This document shows, piece after piece, positions 35,063 through 43,937 of a DNA stretch of 64,000 nt. The notes beneath the pieces were generated by a model, which was not told where the DNA came from, searched no databases, and was given only the letters and a program-made list of their open reading frames with translations. How positions within the stretch are numbered: the stretch's first letter is position 1; each line of letters opens with the position of its first letter. Both the position numbers and the translations under genes were made by a program. Origin of the DNA: an uncultured Prevotellaceae bacterium (GTDB lineage: Bacteria; Bacteroidota; Bacteroidia; Bacteroidales; Bacteroidaceae); contig OMZE01000016.1 in NCBI GenBank assembly GCA_900315455.1, forward strand, positions 1-64,000. Direction: 5' to 3'.

Positions 35063-35371
35063 TTAGTCTTGTTCAAACTCAAACAGGTTGATGAACCCGG
35101 TAAGTTTAAACACATTCTTGATATCATCGTTCATGTTGCGCATGATGACCTTGCTGCCGCTCATCTTGGCACCTTTGAGGATGCTGATGAGAATACGCAG
35201 ACCGCTTGAGGCGATGTACTCCAATTTGGTACAGTCGATGATGATGTTGCGCCCATTGCCGGTGTAGAGTGGCTGAAATGTTTTTTCCATGTCGCGAGCG
35301 GCATTGGTGTCGAGTTCACCTTCCAGTGTTGCCACATACTTGTCTTCAAATTCTTGGATCAATGCTTTCAT
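35063..35371 (-). CDS. STAS-domain anti-anti-sigma-type protein
   Basis: A 102-residue STAS domain: VATLEGELDTNAARDMEK, then NIIIDCTKLEYIASSGLRILISILK with the phosphorylatable Ser of the ASSGLR motif, then GSKVIMRNM. Such proteins are switched by a serine kinase and a PP2C phosphatase. The gene downstream of the membrane PP2C/kinase protein supplies exactly that partner, and the NRPS starts only 21 nt after its stop. Confidence 0.88.
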   Translation of the reverse strand: MKALIQEFEDKYVATLEGELDTNAARDMEKTFQPLYTGNGRNIIIDCTKLEYIASSGLRILISILKGAKMSGSKVIMRNMNDDIKNVFKLTGFINLFEFEQD

Positions 35372-35542
35372 AATTTATGCTTTTTTTGTTGATATTTTTA
35401 TTTCTGGCTTGTAAAAGTAGTTATCATATTTTCCCCCTCCAAGAATTATCCTAATTCTCCTTCAAGTTTGATGCGACAACAGCACCAATTTGCGACATTT
35501 ACGTTATACTCAATCTATTCCTGTCTTATTTTGTTTTATTTT

Positions 35543-37798
35543 TCAAGTCTCACTGTCGCCAACATTCGCCGTGTTGTCGGGATCGTTTTCTTTCGAAGTG
35601 TTGAAGGGAGTTTTCTTCTTCAGCGTGAGGATGTTCTTGCCTTCGCTGCGCTCATAGTTGATGGAGTCCATGAGTTCGCGCACGAGGAAGATGCCCAGTC
35701 CGCCGATGGGGCGGTCTTCTGCCGAGAGCGAGGTGTCGGCTCTTGCCGCCTCCGTGGGATTGAATGCAGCGCCATAGTCGGTGATGACGAGTTTCAGACA
35801 TTTTGTGTTCGACATGGCCTTTACTTTGATGATGCCTTCTGTGCCGGCGGGGTAGGCATAGTCCATGATGTTGACCACCGCTTCTTCCACCGCCAGTCGG
35901 ATGTTGCGTGTCGTTGAGGTATCCATGTGAATCTTTTCTGCCACAGACTTCAGGAAGTTGTGGAGGTTATCGAGTTGGCTGACATCGTTTTTCAATGTCA
36001 CTTCCCCATGTTGTATGTAGTCGTCGGTAATAGGTGAATACCTGAATGCCAACATGGTAAGGTCGTCGCTTTGCTCTTCTTCGCCGACAAACTGGCGCAC
36101 CTCTTGGGCCATTTTTTGTATGACATCTTTTGGTGAGTCATGGCGAGAAAGGTCAAGCACTTTCATGATACGTTTTTCGCTGAACTGTTTGTGGCTGTTG
36201 TTTCTGGCTTCCGAGAGACCGTCGGTATAGAGGAAGAGCGTGGCGTCTTTGGCAATGGTAGCCTCCTGCAACTCGAAATGGAAATCATTGAAGAGTCCTA
36301 CGGGCAGGTTGGACTTTACGGGCAGTGGTGTTACGCCTTCGCCATCGATGACAACGGGAATGTCGTGGCCGGCGTTGCAGTAGCGCAATCGTCCGGTGGG
36401 GAGGTCGAGCACACCGATGAAGAGTGTGGCAAATATATTTTCTTTATTGTTGCGGCAGCCACTGGTGTTGATGGCTTGCACGATATGAGCGGGGTTGTTT
36501 TCTTTGTCAGCCACGGCGCGGAAGAGCGCCTGTGTCATCGCCATAATCAATGCTGAGGGTATGCCTTTCCCTGCCACGTCGCCGATACAGAAGAAGAGTT
36601 TCTCGTCGCGTATGAAGTAGTCGTAGAGGTCGCCGCCCACCTCTCTTGCTGGCTTCAGCGAGGCACTGACAGTGATGTCGGGACGGCTGGCCAATCCCTC
36701 TTCATGTGCCAGCATGGCATTCTGTATGGCTGTCGCTATGCGTAACTCGTTGTCGATACGTCCTTTTTCTTCCCTTGCTTTGGAAAGACGGCGCTCGTTG
36801 AGGAGAAATCGACGGAAGATAATGCCCAAAATGCCAAGTACAAGAAGCATGAGGACTATCATGTTGATTCCCATGAGGCGCAACCTTCCATACACCTCCT
36901 TGTCGTAACACACCACGGCTACCTGCCAGTGGGGCTTGTTCTTCATGTTGGCAAAATATACACTGGCGTTATTGCCATTCTTGTCTTCGAAGCGGATAAC
37001 CGTGCTGTGGCCGCTCTCGCTTTTGCTGCGGCTCACGGTGCTGTCGTTGATAAGCCTCACTATGTAGTCTACGTCGTCTGAATCTACTTGGTCCGACGAT
37101 GGGCGTGATGCCAGTTCGCCCGACTCTGTAAGGAGCAGGTTGAAGGATGATGGGTAGATGTGGTTGGCATTCAGGGTGTCGCCCAGCCATTCTAGCGAGA
37201 TGTCTATACCGCATATCGTGGCTTGGCGACCCTTGTCGTCGTAAAGTGGGTAAGAATAGGTAACCAGTTGCTTTTCCTTGCCGTCTTCCTCAAAAACATA
37301 GGGGTCGCTCCATGATGGCTTACCTCCTTGCTGTATCCTCTGGAAGGAAGGATTCTTATCGTAGTCGTGTCCTTCGCTTACCAGTTCCTTGACATGAATA
37401 CCGTCATCGTCCTTATAGGCATATGGCTCAAACAACCTGCCTTTCTCAGGATAATAGTCGGGCGTGAATGCCAGAAAACTACCCACCACTTCGGGGTTGT
37501 TCATAATGATGCGTTGGGTCACTTCAAACATGGAGTCAGGCTGGTTGAGGTGGTGCTTCACATCCCAGAGATGCTCCTTCAATGTGTTTTCCATCGTGTT
37601 GAGCATTCCCTTGATGATGATGGCCTTCATTCTCAATTCACTCTCCGCCCGCTTGCCCAATTCGGTTTCCAACATCTTGTGTGTGTAGAAGAACTGAACG
37701 GCAGATACCAGTTGCAGGAGCAATGCGGCTGTCACAATGAGGACAAGCCCTTTATGATTGCTCAGAAAACTGCTGATTTTCTTCAAATATGAACTCAT
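35543..37798 (-). CDS. Membrane sensor with PP2C (SpoIIE) phosphatase and HATPase anti-sigma-type kinase domain
   Basis: The 751 residues hold two membrane helices (about 16-37 and 308-330) flanking a Cache-like periplasmic sensor (PDYYPEKGRLFEPYAYKDD, VTYSYPLYDDKGR, ICGIDISLEWLG). A linker helix leads to a SpoIIE PP2C domain (about 370-590; VGGDLYDYF, CIGDVAGKGIPSALIMA, CNAGHDIP, LYTDGLSEA, SDDLTMLAF) and a C-terminal GHKL ATPase domain (about 600-730; EEAVVNIMDYAYP, IGGLGIFLV). A phosphatase and an RsbW-like kinase in one chain can both set and reset the STAS partner. A periplasmic ligand probably sets the balance. Confidence 0.88.
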   Translation of the reverse strand: MSSYLKKISSFLSNHKGLVLIVTAALLLQLVSAVQFFYTHKMLETELGKRAESELRMKAIIIKGMLNTMENTLKEHLWDVKHHLNQPDSMFEVTQRIIMNNPEVVGSFLAFTPDYYPEKGRLFEPYAYKDDDGIHVKELVSEGHDYDKNPSFQRIQQGGKPSWSDPYVFEEDGKEKQLVTYSYPLYDDKGRQATICGIDISLEWLGDTLNANHIYPSSFNLLLTESGELASRPSSDQVDSDDVDYIVRLINDSTVSRSKSESGHSTVIRFEDKNGNNASVYFANMKNKPHWQVAVVCYDKEVYGRLRLMGINMIVLMLLVLGILGIIFRRFLLNERRLSKAREEKGRIDNELRIATAIQNAMLAHEEGLASRPDITVSASLKPAREVGGDLYDYFIRDEKLFFCIGDVAGKGIPSALIMAMTQALFRAVADKENNPAHIVQAINTSGCRNNKENIFATLFIGVLDLPTGRLRYCNAGHDIPVVIDGEGVTPLPVKSNLPVGLFNDFHFELQEATIAKDATLFLYTDGLSEARNNSHKQFSEKRIMKVLDLSRHDSPKDVIQKMAQEVRQFVGEEEQSDDLTMLAFRYSPITDDYIQHGEVTLKNDVSQLDNLHNFLKSVAEKIHMDTSTTRNIRLAVEEAVVNIMDYAYPAGTEGIIKVKAMSNTKCLKLVITDYGAAFNPTEAARADTSLSAEDRPIGGLGIFLVRELMDSINYERSEGKNILTLKKKTPFNTSKENDPDNTANVGDSET

Positions 37799-37854
37799 GT
37801 AGACAAATAGCGCTTTTCTGGTTTATTGTTTAAGACATTAGACTATATAAAACA

Positions 37855-37885
37855 CAAAGATACAAAGAAGTGAAAGGACGGCAAA
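37855..37885 (-). promoter_or_regulatory. Promoter of the PP2C-STAS-NRPS locus
   Basis: TTTG (37882-37885) and TATCTTTG (37855-37862) on the minus strand with 19-bp spacing, 57 bp before the PP2C gene. Confidence 0.72.
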
Positions 37886-37956
37886 AGAATTCGTAAGATT
37901 TTGACAATCCTAAAAACATAATTCACATTTTTTTATTATATATTTGATTATTTTCA

Positions 37957-37964
37957 TATATTTG
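37957..37964 (+). promoter_or_regulatory. -7 box of the porin gene
   Basis: TATATTTG, 15 bp upstream of the ATG at 37980. No properly spaced TTTG is visible. Confidence 0.5.
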
Positions 37965-37979
37965 CCAAAAATTACACAT

Positions 37980-39317
37980 ATGCGATACCATACTAAAAGA
38001 TTTTTGCTGTTGGCATCATTGTTGGTGGTTTTCACGGCCTTATGGGCACAGGATGAAAAAGCAGACGAGAAGCCTAACCAGTTGACCATCGACGCACAGT
38101 TGATGTCGCGTGGGGAAGTAAGACGTGGTGGTCTGCCCAGTTCTACAGAAGAGAAAGATGATAACAAGTCGGGCTTTATTTTCAACCGTACCAGGCTGTC
38201 GGTGGGATATGAAAGAGACAACCTTTCGCTCAAAGTGACAGCACAGCATCAAGGTGTATGGGGTGCTGAAGGTGGAGGCAAATTCAATTTTTATGAGGCA
38301 TGGGGACAATTGAAAGCCAACAACGGATTGTTTGCCCGTATCGGGCGTCAGGAACTCATTTATGACGATGAGCGCATACTCGGCAACAACGACTGGGCGA
38401 TGGCGGCATTATACCACGATGCGTTGAAACTGGGATATGAGAATCATGGACACAAGTTTCATGCCGTGGCGGCATATAACCAGAATTCGAAGAATGTCAA
38501 TGGCGGCACGTTTTATCAAGAAGGCTCCCAGATATACAAGACCATGCAGACGGCATGGTATCACTATGATTTGCCCAAAACACCCTTAGGCATCTCGGTC
38601 TTGTTCATGAACATCGGTATGCAGGCCGGCACGCCTGAGGAATACTCCACTATCTACCAGCAATTGTTGGGCGGATATGTGAGTTTCCACCCTAGGAACT
38701 TGATATTAGAGGCTGCCTATTACCATCAGATGGGTAAGGCTTCTCTTGATTACACTTCTACAGTCGACCTACCTATCGATGCATGGATGGCTAGTGTGAA
38801 AGCCACCTATCGCTTCAACTTTCAATTGACGGGTTATGCTGGCTATGACTACCTGAGTGGTGACAAGGAGTTTGTTGTACCCGAAGGTGGAGGTCTTGGC
38901 CTGATCAGGCACTCCAAGATGTCGGCATTCACGTCTACCTTCGGGTCTACGCATAAGTTTTATGGCGCCATGGACTTTTTCTATGTCACTGCATACTATG
39001 GCACTTTCTCTCCCGGACTTCAGAACTTGTTTGCTGGGGCGAGATACTCCCCCTTTAAGGGACTCTCCTGCGATTTCTCTTATCATTATCTTGCCACGGC
39101 CACAAAACTCAAGAAATTGGACAAGACGCTGGGGTATGAGTTGGAATTTAGTGCCAGTTATCAATTGATGAAGGACGTCAGGCTCAGTATGGGATTCTCA
39201 TTCATGAAGGGCACCGAAACGATGGAGGCGCTTAAGCGCAGTACTGGTAAGCACCAGTTGAAATGGGGATGGCTGATGCTGAATGTCTCTCCCCGTGTGT
39301 TCGTTGGCAAATGGTGA
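37980..39317 (+). CDS. Outer-membrane beta-barrel of the alginate-export family
   Basis: A signal peptide (MRYHTKRFLLLASLLVV to LWAQ) is followed by a long antiparallel barrel with alternating residues and the family start LTIDAQLMSRGEVR, NRTRLSVGYERDNLSLKV, GRQELIYDDERILGNNDWAM and a C-terminal strand LNVSPRVFVGKW. Alginate-export-type porins are 16-18-stranded channels; in Bacteroidetes the substrate is usually not alginate. At 445 residues it is normal. It stands alone, divergent from the NRPS locus. Confidence 0.8.
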   Translation: MRYHTKRFLLLASLLVVFTALWAQDEKADEKPNQLTIDAQLMSRGEVRRGGLPSSTEEKDDNKSGFIFNRTRLSVGYERDNLSLKVTAQHQGVWGAEGGGKFNFYEAWGQLKANNGLFARIGRQELIYDDERILGNNDWAMAALYHDALKLGYENHGHKFHAVAAYNQNSKNVNGGTFYQEGSQIYKTMQTAWYHYDLPKTPLGISVLFMNIGMQAGTPEEYSTIYQQLLGGYVSFHPRNLILEAAYYHQMGKASLDYTSTVDLPIDAWMASVKATYRFNFQLTGYAGYDYLSGDKEFVVPEGGGLGLIRHSKMSAFTSTFGSTHKFYGAMDFFYVTAYYGTFSPGLQNLFAGARYSPFKGLSCDFSYHYLATATKLKKLDKTLGYELEFSASYQLMKDVRLSMGFSFMKGTETMEALKRSTGKHQLKWGWLMLNVSPRVFVGKW

Positions 39318-39326
39318 TATTTTACA

Positions 39327-39368
39327 AACAATCTCCACATCCTCAAAATCGAGGGCGTGGAGATTGTT
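39327..39368. terminator. Bidirectional terminator between convergent genes
   Basis: A 12-bp perfect stem (AACAATCTCCAC and complement) with an inner CCTC/GAGG pair lies 10 bp after the porin stop and before the convergent lipoprotein gene. Confidence 0.75.
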
Positions 39369-39404
39369 GATGATAACAAATACTAATGGGGGATGTATTG
39401 TGGC

Positions 39405-39938
39405 TTATTTCATCTTCAGTGAGCCAAGCACGTTTAATACGGTCTCGTTGTCGGCTGTCTTCACATTGGTTGTGTTCACCTTGATGACACCATTCTCACC
39501 ATCGCCAATTTTCAGGATAGCCGAGAAAACATCGCCCGAGTCTTGTTTCCAAAGGTATGTGGCATAAGTGTTGTCGCCGAGGGTCTTTTCGCCGAGGTCT
39601 TCCATGCCGCTTTTTTCCATCTTGATCTGGCGCTCCTGTGCATAGTTGGCCTGGTCGTCGTATACGAATTCGAGACCCTCTTTATATTCCTGGCCTGCGC
39701 TGATTACATTGTCTTCGATGGAACGCACTACCCATCCCTCAGGGATGTCGATGCTGAACTTCTCGCATGATACGGTGCACGGACCCATGCTTCCTTCTTT
39801 CACTTCATCGGTGGCTTCTGCCGTTTGTTCGGTAGCCGTGCTGTCGGCTGTCTCTCCGTTGCCTGATGCCTTGCTGCCACATGCTGCAAAAGCAATGGCT
39901 GCTACGGTTACGATTGCAATTTGATAAATCTTTTTCAT
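39405..39938 (-). CDS. Lipoprotein of unknown function
   Basis: A lipoprotein signal (MKKIYQIAIVTVAAIAFAACG, lipobox AAC) is followed by an acidic Thr/Glu-rich linker and a compact beta domain (FSIDIPEGWVVRSIEDNVI, ATYLWKQDSGDVFSAILKIGDGENG). It resembles small envelope lipoproteins of Bacteroidales. The start at 39938 gives the signal peptide; the longer reading from 40037 does not. Function unknown. Confidence 0.75.
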   Translation of the reverse strand: MKKIYQIAIVTVAAIAFAACGSKASGNGETADSTATEQTAEATDEVKEGSMGPCTVSCEKFSIDIPEGWVVRSIEDNVISAGQEYKEGLEFVYDDQANYAQERQIKMEKSGMEDLGEKTLGDNTYATYLWKQDSGDVFSAILKIGDGENGVIKVNTTNVKTADNETVLNVLGSLKMK

Positions 39939-40069
39939 TGTCTTCTTTTGTTTTTTATGGTTAATAATATTGTAGTGTCGTGTTCGCTCAATATAGGTTG
40001 TAAAAAAGGACAGAAAGACCGTCAGCCGACCATACATCCTTTTCTTCTCCAGTTGAGCATGTTTTTATT

Positions 40070-40519
40070 CTACAGTTGTGGTATGCCAAGTTCCTGCATG
40101 GTGGCCTGAATCCACTCGTCGGTGATGTCCTTGCCACCATCGGCTTTTTGGGCCAATCCAGCAAACTCCTTAATTAATGTGGGGAAGTCGGCATACTGCT
40201 TGGTGATTTCTTCCAGTTGTGCTGGCTGGGCCTCATTCATAGCCACGGCGAAAGGCTTGTAAGCCTCCAAGGCTTTCTTGAACTGAGTTTTCCACTCGTC
40301 GGCGCTCCAATTGGCGCCATTGGTCTTGGCATCTGCCACGATGTCGGCAAGAGATGCAGGTTGTTCAGCCTCTTCAGCAGCAGTCTCTTCGGCAGCAACC
40401 TCTTCGGCCACCTGTTCTGTTTGTTCTTCTCCTGCTGCAGGTTCTGCGCTTTTGCTGCCACACGATGCTACAAAGAGCCCAGATGCCGCGAGGGCGATGA
40501 TAAATACGGTTTTTTTCAT
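40070..40519 (-). CDS. Lipoprotein with Ala/Glu-rich linker
   Basis: A signal MKKTVFIIALAASGLFVASCGS with lipobox ASC, then an Ala/Glu linker (about 25-55), then a helical domain with WSADEWKTQFKKALEAYKPFA and a C-terminal amphipathic part. The N-terminus is very like that of the next lipoprotein downstream. It follows a 59-codon gene by 24 nt. Function unknown. Confidence 0.75.
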   Translation of the reverse strand: MKKTVFIIALAASGLFVASCGSKSAEPAAGEEQTEQVAEEVAAEETAAEEAEQPASLADIVADAKTNGANWSADEWKTQFKKALEAYKPFAVAMNEAQPAQLEEITKQYADFPTLIKEFAGLAQKADGGKDITDEWIQATMQELGIPQL

Positions 40520-40543
40520 AATGGTGTTGTTTTTAAAGAATTG

Positions 40544-40723
40544 TTATTGATGTTGAAGATAATTCATTCGTTCTTTCACCTTCTGGTCGATGAGTTTTTC
40601 TATATATGGCGACAGTTCCCGCCACTTGCGGTCAATAATCCGTTCCACCAGTTCCTCTTGCTTGAGGAGGTAACGGCTGTAGTCTGAAGCGAGTTTCCGG
40701 GCTGCTATCTGCTTTTCTGTCAT
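40544..40723 (-). CDS. Small charged helical protein, 59 residues
   Basis: An ATG frame starting MTEKQIAARKLASDYSRYLL and ending with MNYLQHQ, rich in Lys/Glu/Arg and helical throughout. It is preceded by a TACCTTTG box at 40794-40801 (71 bp before the start) and followed after 24 nt by the lipoprotein gene, so it is placed like a real first gene of an operon. I recognise no family. Confidence 0.6.
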   Translation of the reverse strand: MTEKQIAARKLASDYSRYLLKQEELVERIIDRKWRELSPYIEKLIDQKVKERMNYLQHQ

Positions 40724-40793
40724 TTTTTCTATGTATTGAAACCTCTTCGCACCTCATTTTCATTACTTGCGGATGAAGTATTGAAGTCGATGC

Positions 40794-40801
40794 AAAGGTA
40801 G
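40794..40801 (-). promoter_or_regulatory. -7 box upstream of the small gene and lipoproteins
   Basis: TACCTTTG on the minus strand. No TTTG at the right distance. Confidence 0.45.
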
Positions 40802-40876
40802 GGTGAAAACTGTTGAAGGCGGTTGATAAAATCTTCCAAAATGGTGGGGAAGATTTGTTATTTTCTTCCAAAATGC

Positions 40877-40904
40877 AGAAAAGCAGGCTTAAGCCTGCTT
40901 TTCT
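40877..40904 (-). terminator. Terminator of the TPR-AraC regulator gene
   Basis: A 28-bp perfect palindrome centred on GGCTTAAGCC lies 10 nt after the stop and ends in a T-rich arm on the minus strand. Confidence 0.75.
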
Positions 40905-40913
40905 ATGCCTTTT

Positions 40914-42581
40914 TCATTTGTTTTCTTCTCGGTAACGGGAAGGAGAGCATCCGTAAATCCGTTTGAAGGTATGCCCGAAACTACTGGTTTCTTCAAAGCC
41001 ACATAGGTTGGCAACCTTGGAGATAGGCATGTCGCGGCTGTCAGTAAGTAAGGTGACAGCCCTTTCCATTTGGATAGCGGAAATGTAAGACTTGGGCGAC
41101 TCGCCGGCGGCAGCCATCAGCCGGCGTCGGAAGGTCTGCACGCTCATGTTCAGTTCCGAGGCGATTGTCTCTACACCGAAATTGCCGGAAGGCATGGCTA
41201 AGTTTACCGCTTCGATGACTTGCATGAGGAATTGGCGGTCTTCCTCATTACTCTCGTCAGTGAGGTTTTCATCTGTCTGTTCTTTGGTTGTTTGTTTCGT
41301 TTCCTGCTTGTCGCTTCTCAATTGTTCTACCTCACGAATGAGTTCTTGCATCACCCGTTGGTGGTTGCGGCGGATTCTTTGGATGATAAACCATGCACCA
41401 AGTGCCATGAGGAGGATGATGAGGGCGGCTAAAATGATGGTACGCTGGTGGGCTTTTTTCACCTCCTCGTTCTCTTTCTGCAACTGTTCATTGCCAAACT
41501 CGGCATTGTAACGCGACAGCGCTTCGGCGGTGGAGTGCATATAGAGCGAATCTTTCAAGAGGTCGAAATAGTCGAGTTCTATTTTTGCGGAGTCGGGGTT
41601 GATTGTCCAATAACTCTCATACAGACCGCGGTGGGAATGAATCTCATTATACAAGTCACCCATCTTGGAAAACAGTGCTGCTGCTTCCTTAAAATAAGGT
41701 ATGGCTTCAGACTTTCGCTCCTGGCAGAGCAACGACATGCCCAATCGGTTGAGGGCAATGGCATAGGAATGGGCATCGCCCATCTCTTTCAATTCGGGGA
41801 TAATCTGTCGGAAGATTTCCTCTGCCTCCTTGTAGCGGTGAAGCCCTAATAGAGTGGAACCTTTCTGAGACAGACGGATGGTCAGTTTGGGTTGTCGCCC
41901 CAATCGTTTCTCTATCTCAATGGCCTGTTCTGCATAGGTTAAGGCTTTGGCATCGTCGCCCAAGGTATGGTAAATCTCTGATGCCATACCCAGGATGATG
42001 GCTTTGCGCCCAGGGTTGTCCACTTTGTTGGCATGGTCCAAGGCCTGCAGGATAATCTGTTCGGCCTCCTTGGCTTGATAGCCTGCCATATAGATACCCG
42101 CCAAGGTGTTCAAACTCGACGATATGCGGTCGTGGTCGCCTCCCTTCATCTCCATGTCCACACTTTGCCGGGCATAATGGGCTGCCTTCTTGAAGTCGCT
42201 TAATCTGACATAGATGCAGCCCAGTGTGTTCAGGCAGTCGGTCTTCTCCGGATTGGAGGGATGGTATTTCTGCAGTGCTTTCAGTGCATACTGTTCTGCC
42301 TGTTCGTATTGCTGCTGGTCATAGAGCCATTCTGCAGCCCAGTACCAAACCTGTTGCTTCAGGGAGTCGGCAGGGGTCTCTGCGCCAAAAGAAATCGTTT
42401 CATCGGTAAATTCTGCTTTCGCCAGTTCATTGAAGAACTGGTTGGCAACAGCAACATCCGCATGTTTGTCGAACTGCTGCAAGATTTGCTCTAGGTTGTC
42501 TTGAGCCCATAAGTTGGCATTTATGACTAGTGCAAGCAGTGCCGTCACGACTCTGCCTCTCATACAAAACCTCTTTTCCAT
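40914..42581 (-). CDS. TPR-transmembrane-AraC-type transcriptional regulator
   Basis: A signal peptide or N-terminal helix (to LWAQ) leads to about 330 residues of TPRs (YEQAEQYALKALQKYHPSNPEK, KEAEEIFRQIIPEL, SEAIPYFKEAAALF). A membrane helix (TIILAALIILLMALGAWFI, near 385), a coiled linker, and a C-terminal AraC HTH (about 450-555) follow, with IASELNMSVQTFRRRLMAAAG and KVANLCGFEETSSFGHTFKRIYGCSPSRYR. This is the Bacteroidetes one-protein sensor form: periplasmic TPRs and a cytoplasmic DNA-binding end. A clean promoter lies upstream. The target genes are not evident. Confidence 0.87.
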   Translation of the reverse strand: MEKRFCMRGRVVTALLALVINANLWAQDNLEQILQQFDKHADVAVANQFFNELAKAEFTDETISFGAETPADSLKQQVWYWAAEWLYDQQQYEQAEQYALKALQKYHPSNPEKTDCLNTLGCIYVRLSDFKKAAHYARQSVDMEMKGGDHDRISSSLNTLAGIYMAGYQAKEAEQIILQALDHANKVDNPGRKAIILGMASEIYHTLGDDAKALTYAEQAIEIEKRLGRQPKLTIRLSQKGSTLLGLHRYKEAEEIFRQIIPELKEMGDAHSYAIALNRLGMSLLCQERKSEAIPYFKEAAALFSKMGDLYNEIHSHRGLYESYWTINPDSAKIELDYFDLLKDSLYMHSTAEALSRYNAEFGNEQLQKENEEVKKAHQRTIILAALIILLMALGAWFIIQRIRRNHQRVMQELIREVEQLRSDKQETKQTTKEQTDENLTDESNEEDRQFLMQVIEAVNLAMPSGNFGVETIASELNMSVQTFRRRLMAAAGESPKSYISAIQMERAVTLLTDSRDMPISKVANLCGFEETSSFGHTFKRIYGCSPSRYREENK

Positions 42582-42643
42582 ATTAATCCTTAGGGGTTGT
42601 TTTCAATAATGGTATAGCAAGTGATCACATTTTTATTCGGATG

Positions 42644-42675
42644 CAAATTTAATGTTTTTATTCGAAAACCCCAAA
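42644..42675 (-). promoter_or_regulatory. Promoter of the TPR-AraC regulator
   Basis: TTTG (42672-42675) and TAAATTTG (42644-42651) on the minus strand, 20 bp apart, 62 bp before the start. Confidence 0.7.
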
Positions 42676-42861
42676 TGTACCTTGATTGGATGAGGCGTCA
42701 ATGCCCACTTTCGTTCCACCCGCTTGCCGCTGAATTGTTAAAAAAACATTACAATCTCGATTATTGTCGCATTTTCCTAACATAAATACAGAAAAGGTTG
42801 TTACTTTGCAGATGAAATCTTTACGGTTATCCCATTTTCGCAACCAAAACCACAGTAAGTT

Positions 42862-43119
42862 ATGTTTGATCATATTGCAGACTTTACGGCATGGCCGATA
42901 CTCACGGGCATTTTAATTGGCTACATAGCCAACCGTCTTATGAGCGGTGAGGGCAAAGGATGTTGCATGAACCTTTTTATAGGTATCATCGGCAGTTATG
43001 TCGGAACTTTCATCAGCCACTTGCTGGATATAGAACTGCTTGGAAAGGGTTATCTTACCAATTTCGTGTTCTGTGTCGTTGGTGCGATAACGGTGTTGTG
43101 GCTGTGGAAGAAACTCTGA
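42862..43119 (+). CDS. GlsB/YeaQ/YmgE-type small membrane protein
   Basis: An 85-residue protein with three membrane helices (ILTGILIGYIANRLM, NLFIGIIGSYVGTFISHLL, FVFCVVGAITVLWLW). The GCCMNLFIGIIGSYVG block is typical of the transglycosylase-associated/GlsB family, linked to stress but of uncertain function. It ends 24 bp before the convergent methyltransferase stop. Confidence 0.8.
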   Translation: MFDHIADFTAWPILTGILIGYIANRLMSGEGKGCCMNLFIGIIGSYVGTFISHLLDIELLGKGYLTNFVFCVVGAITVLWLWKKL

Positions 43120-43143
43120 GGCTGTGCGGTGGTAGTAGTCGTA

Positions 43144-43869
43144 TCAGATTCGGGTGATTCTTGCCAGATAATCGTAGTGCTCACCTTCAGCAACGATCTC
43201 TGCCCTAAAGCCATTCTTTAGGGCTTCCTTCTGCAAGGTGTTTCTGTCAATATAGAGCCAGGGGAATGGTTTGCCGATGATGTCCTTGTACTGCATGTGG
43301 AAAACCTGTTCGCCATAATAGCCGTTGCCGGGATAGTCGAAGCAGCCATCCTCATCCTCGAACAAGTATCTGATGTCGGAGGAGTCGCATAGCAGTTGGC
43401 CCTCAGGTGCCAGGATATGGTTGAGGTGTTGGAAGAATTCCGGCATACGTGACAGCGTTCCTATAATGCCGATGCCGTTCATCAGCATGAGGATGGTGTC
43501 GTATGTGCCCTGAAACGTGAAGAAGTCATGTTGAAGCACGTTGGTGATACCTCGCTGGAGCATGGTTTCCACAGATAGGGGAGAGATGTCGATGGCTGTC
43601 ACGTTGATGCCACGCTCTTGCAATACCAGCGAATGGCAACCGGCTCCCGCTCCTACGTCGAGCACCCTGCCTTTAGCCATGTCGATAGCCTTTCGCTCTA
43701 TCTCCGGCATCTCGTCGTATTTGCGGAACAGAGTTGGTAAGGGAATCTCGTCCTCCTCGAACATCGGGGAGAACACCCTGAGCCTATCTGCCGCCTTGTT
43801 TTTCCAGTAGTCGGCAATGGCTCTTCCCATCGGGTCTTGGTTGCTATTTATTCTAATACTCCTTGGCAT
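43144..43869 (-). CDS. Class I SAM-dependent methyltransferase
   Basis: A Rossmann methyltransferase of 241 residues: motif I VLDVGAGAGCHSL near residue 70, the acidic end of beta-2 in VTAIDISPLS, and LMLMNGIGIIGTLSRM for motif IV/V. An N-terminal part (MGRAIADYWKN) caps the active site. The substrate is unknown; small-molecule methylation is more likely than nucleic acid, as no target-recognition domain is seen. Confidence 0.83.
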   Translation of the reverse strand: MPRSIRINSNQDPMGRAIADYWKNKAADRLRVFSPMFEEDEIPLPTLFRKYDEMPEIERKAIDMAKGRVLDVGAGAGCHSLVLQERGINVTAIDISPLSVETMLQRGITNVLQHDFFTFQGTYDTILMLMNGIGIIGTLSRMPEFFQHLNHILAPEGQLLCDSSDIRYLFEDEDGCFDYPGNGYYGEQVFHMQYKDIIGKPFPWLYIDRNTLQKEALKNGFRAEIVAEGEHYDYLARITRI

Positions 43870-43937
43870 TATTGAATGTGGGCACCTGAATCATATTCAA
43901 AGCGATTGACGTAGGCAAAAGCGAATAGGTGGAAGAC

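Noticed and set aside
39405-40519. The two lipoproteins as a toxin-antitoxin or phage lysis pair
   Set aside because: Both have ordinary lipoprotein signals and acidic linkers, with no toxin features.
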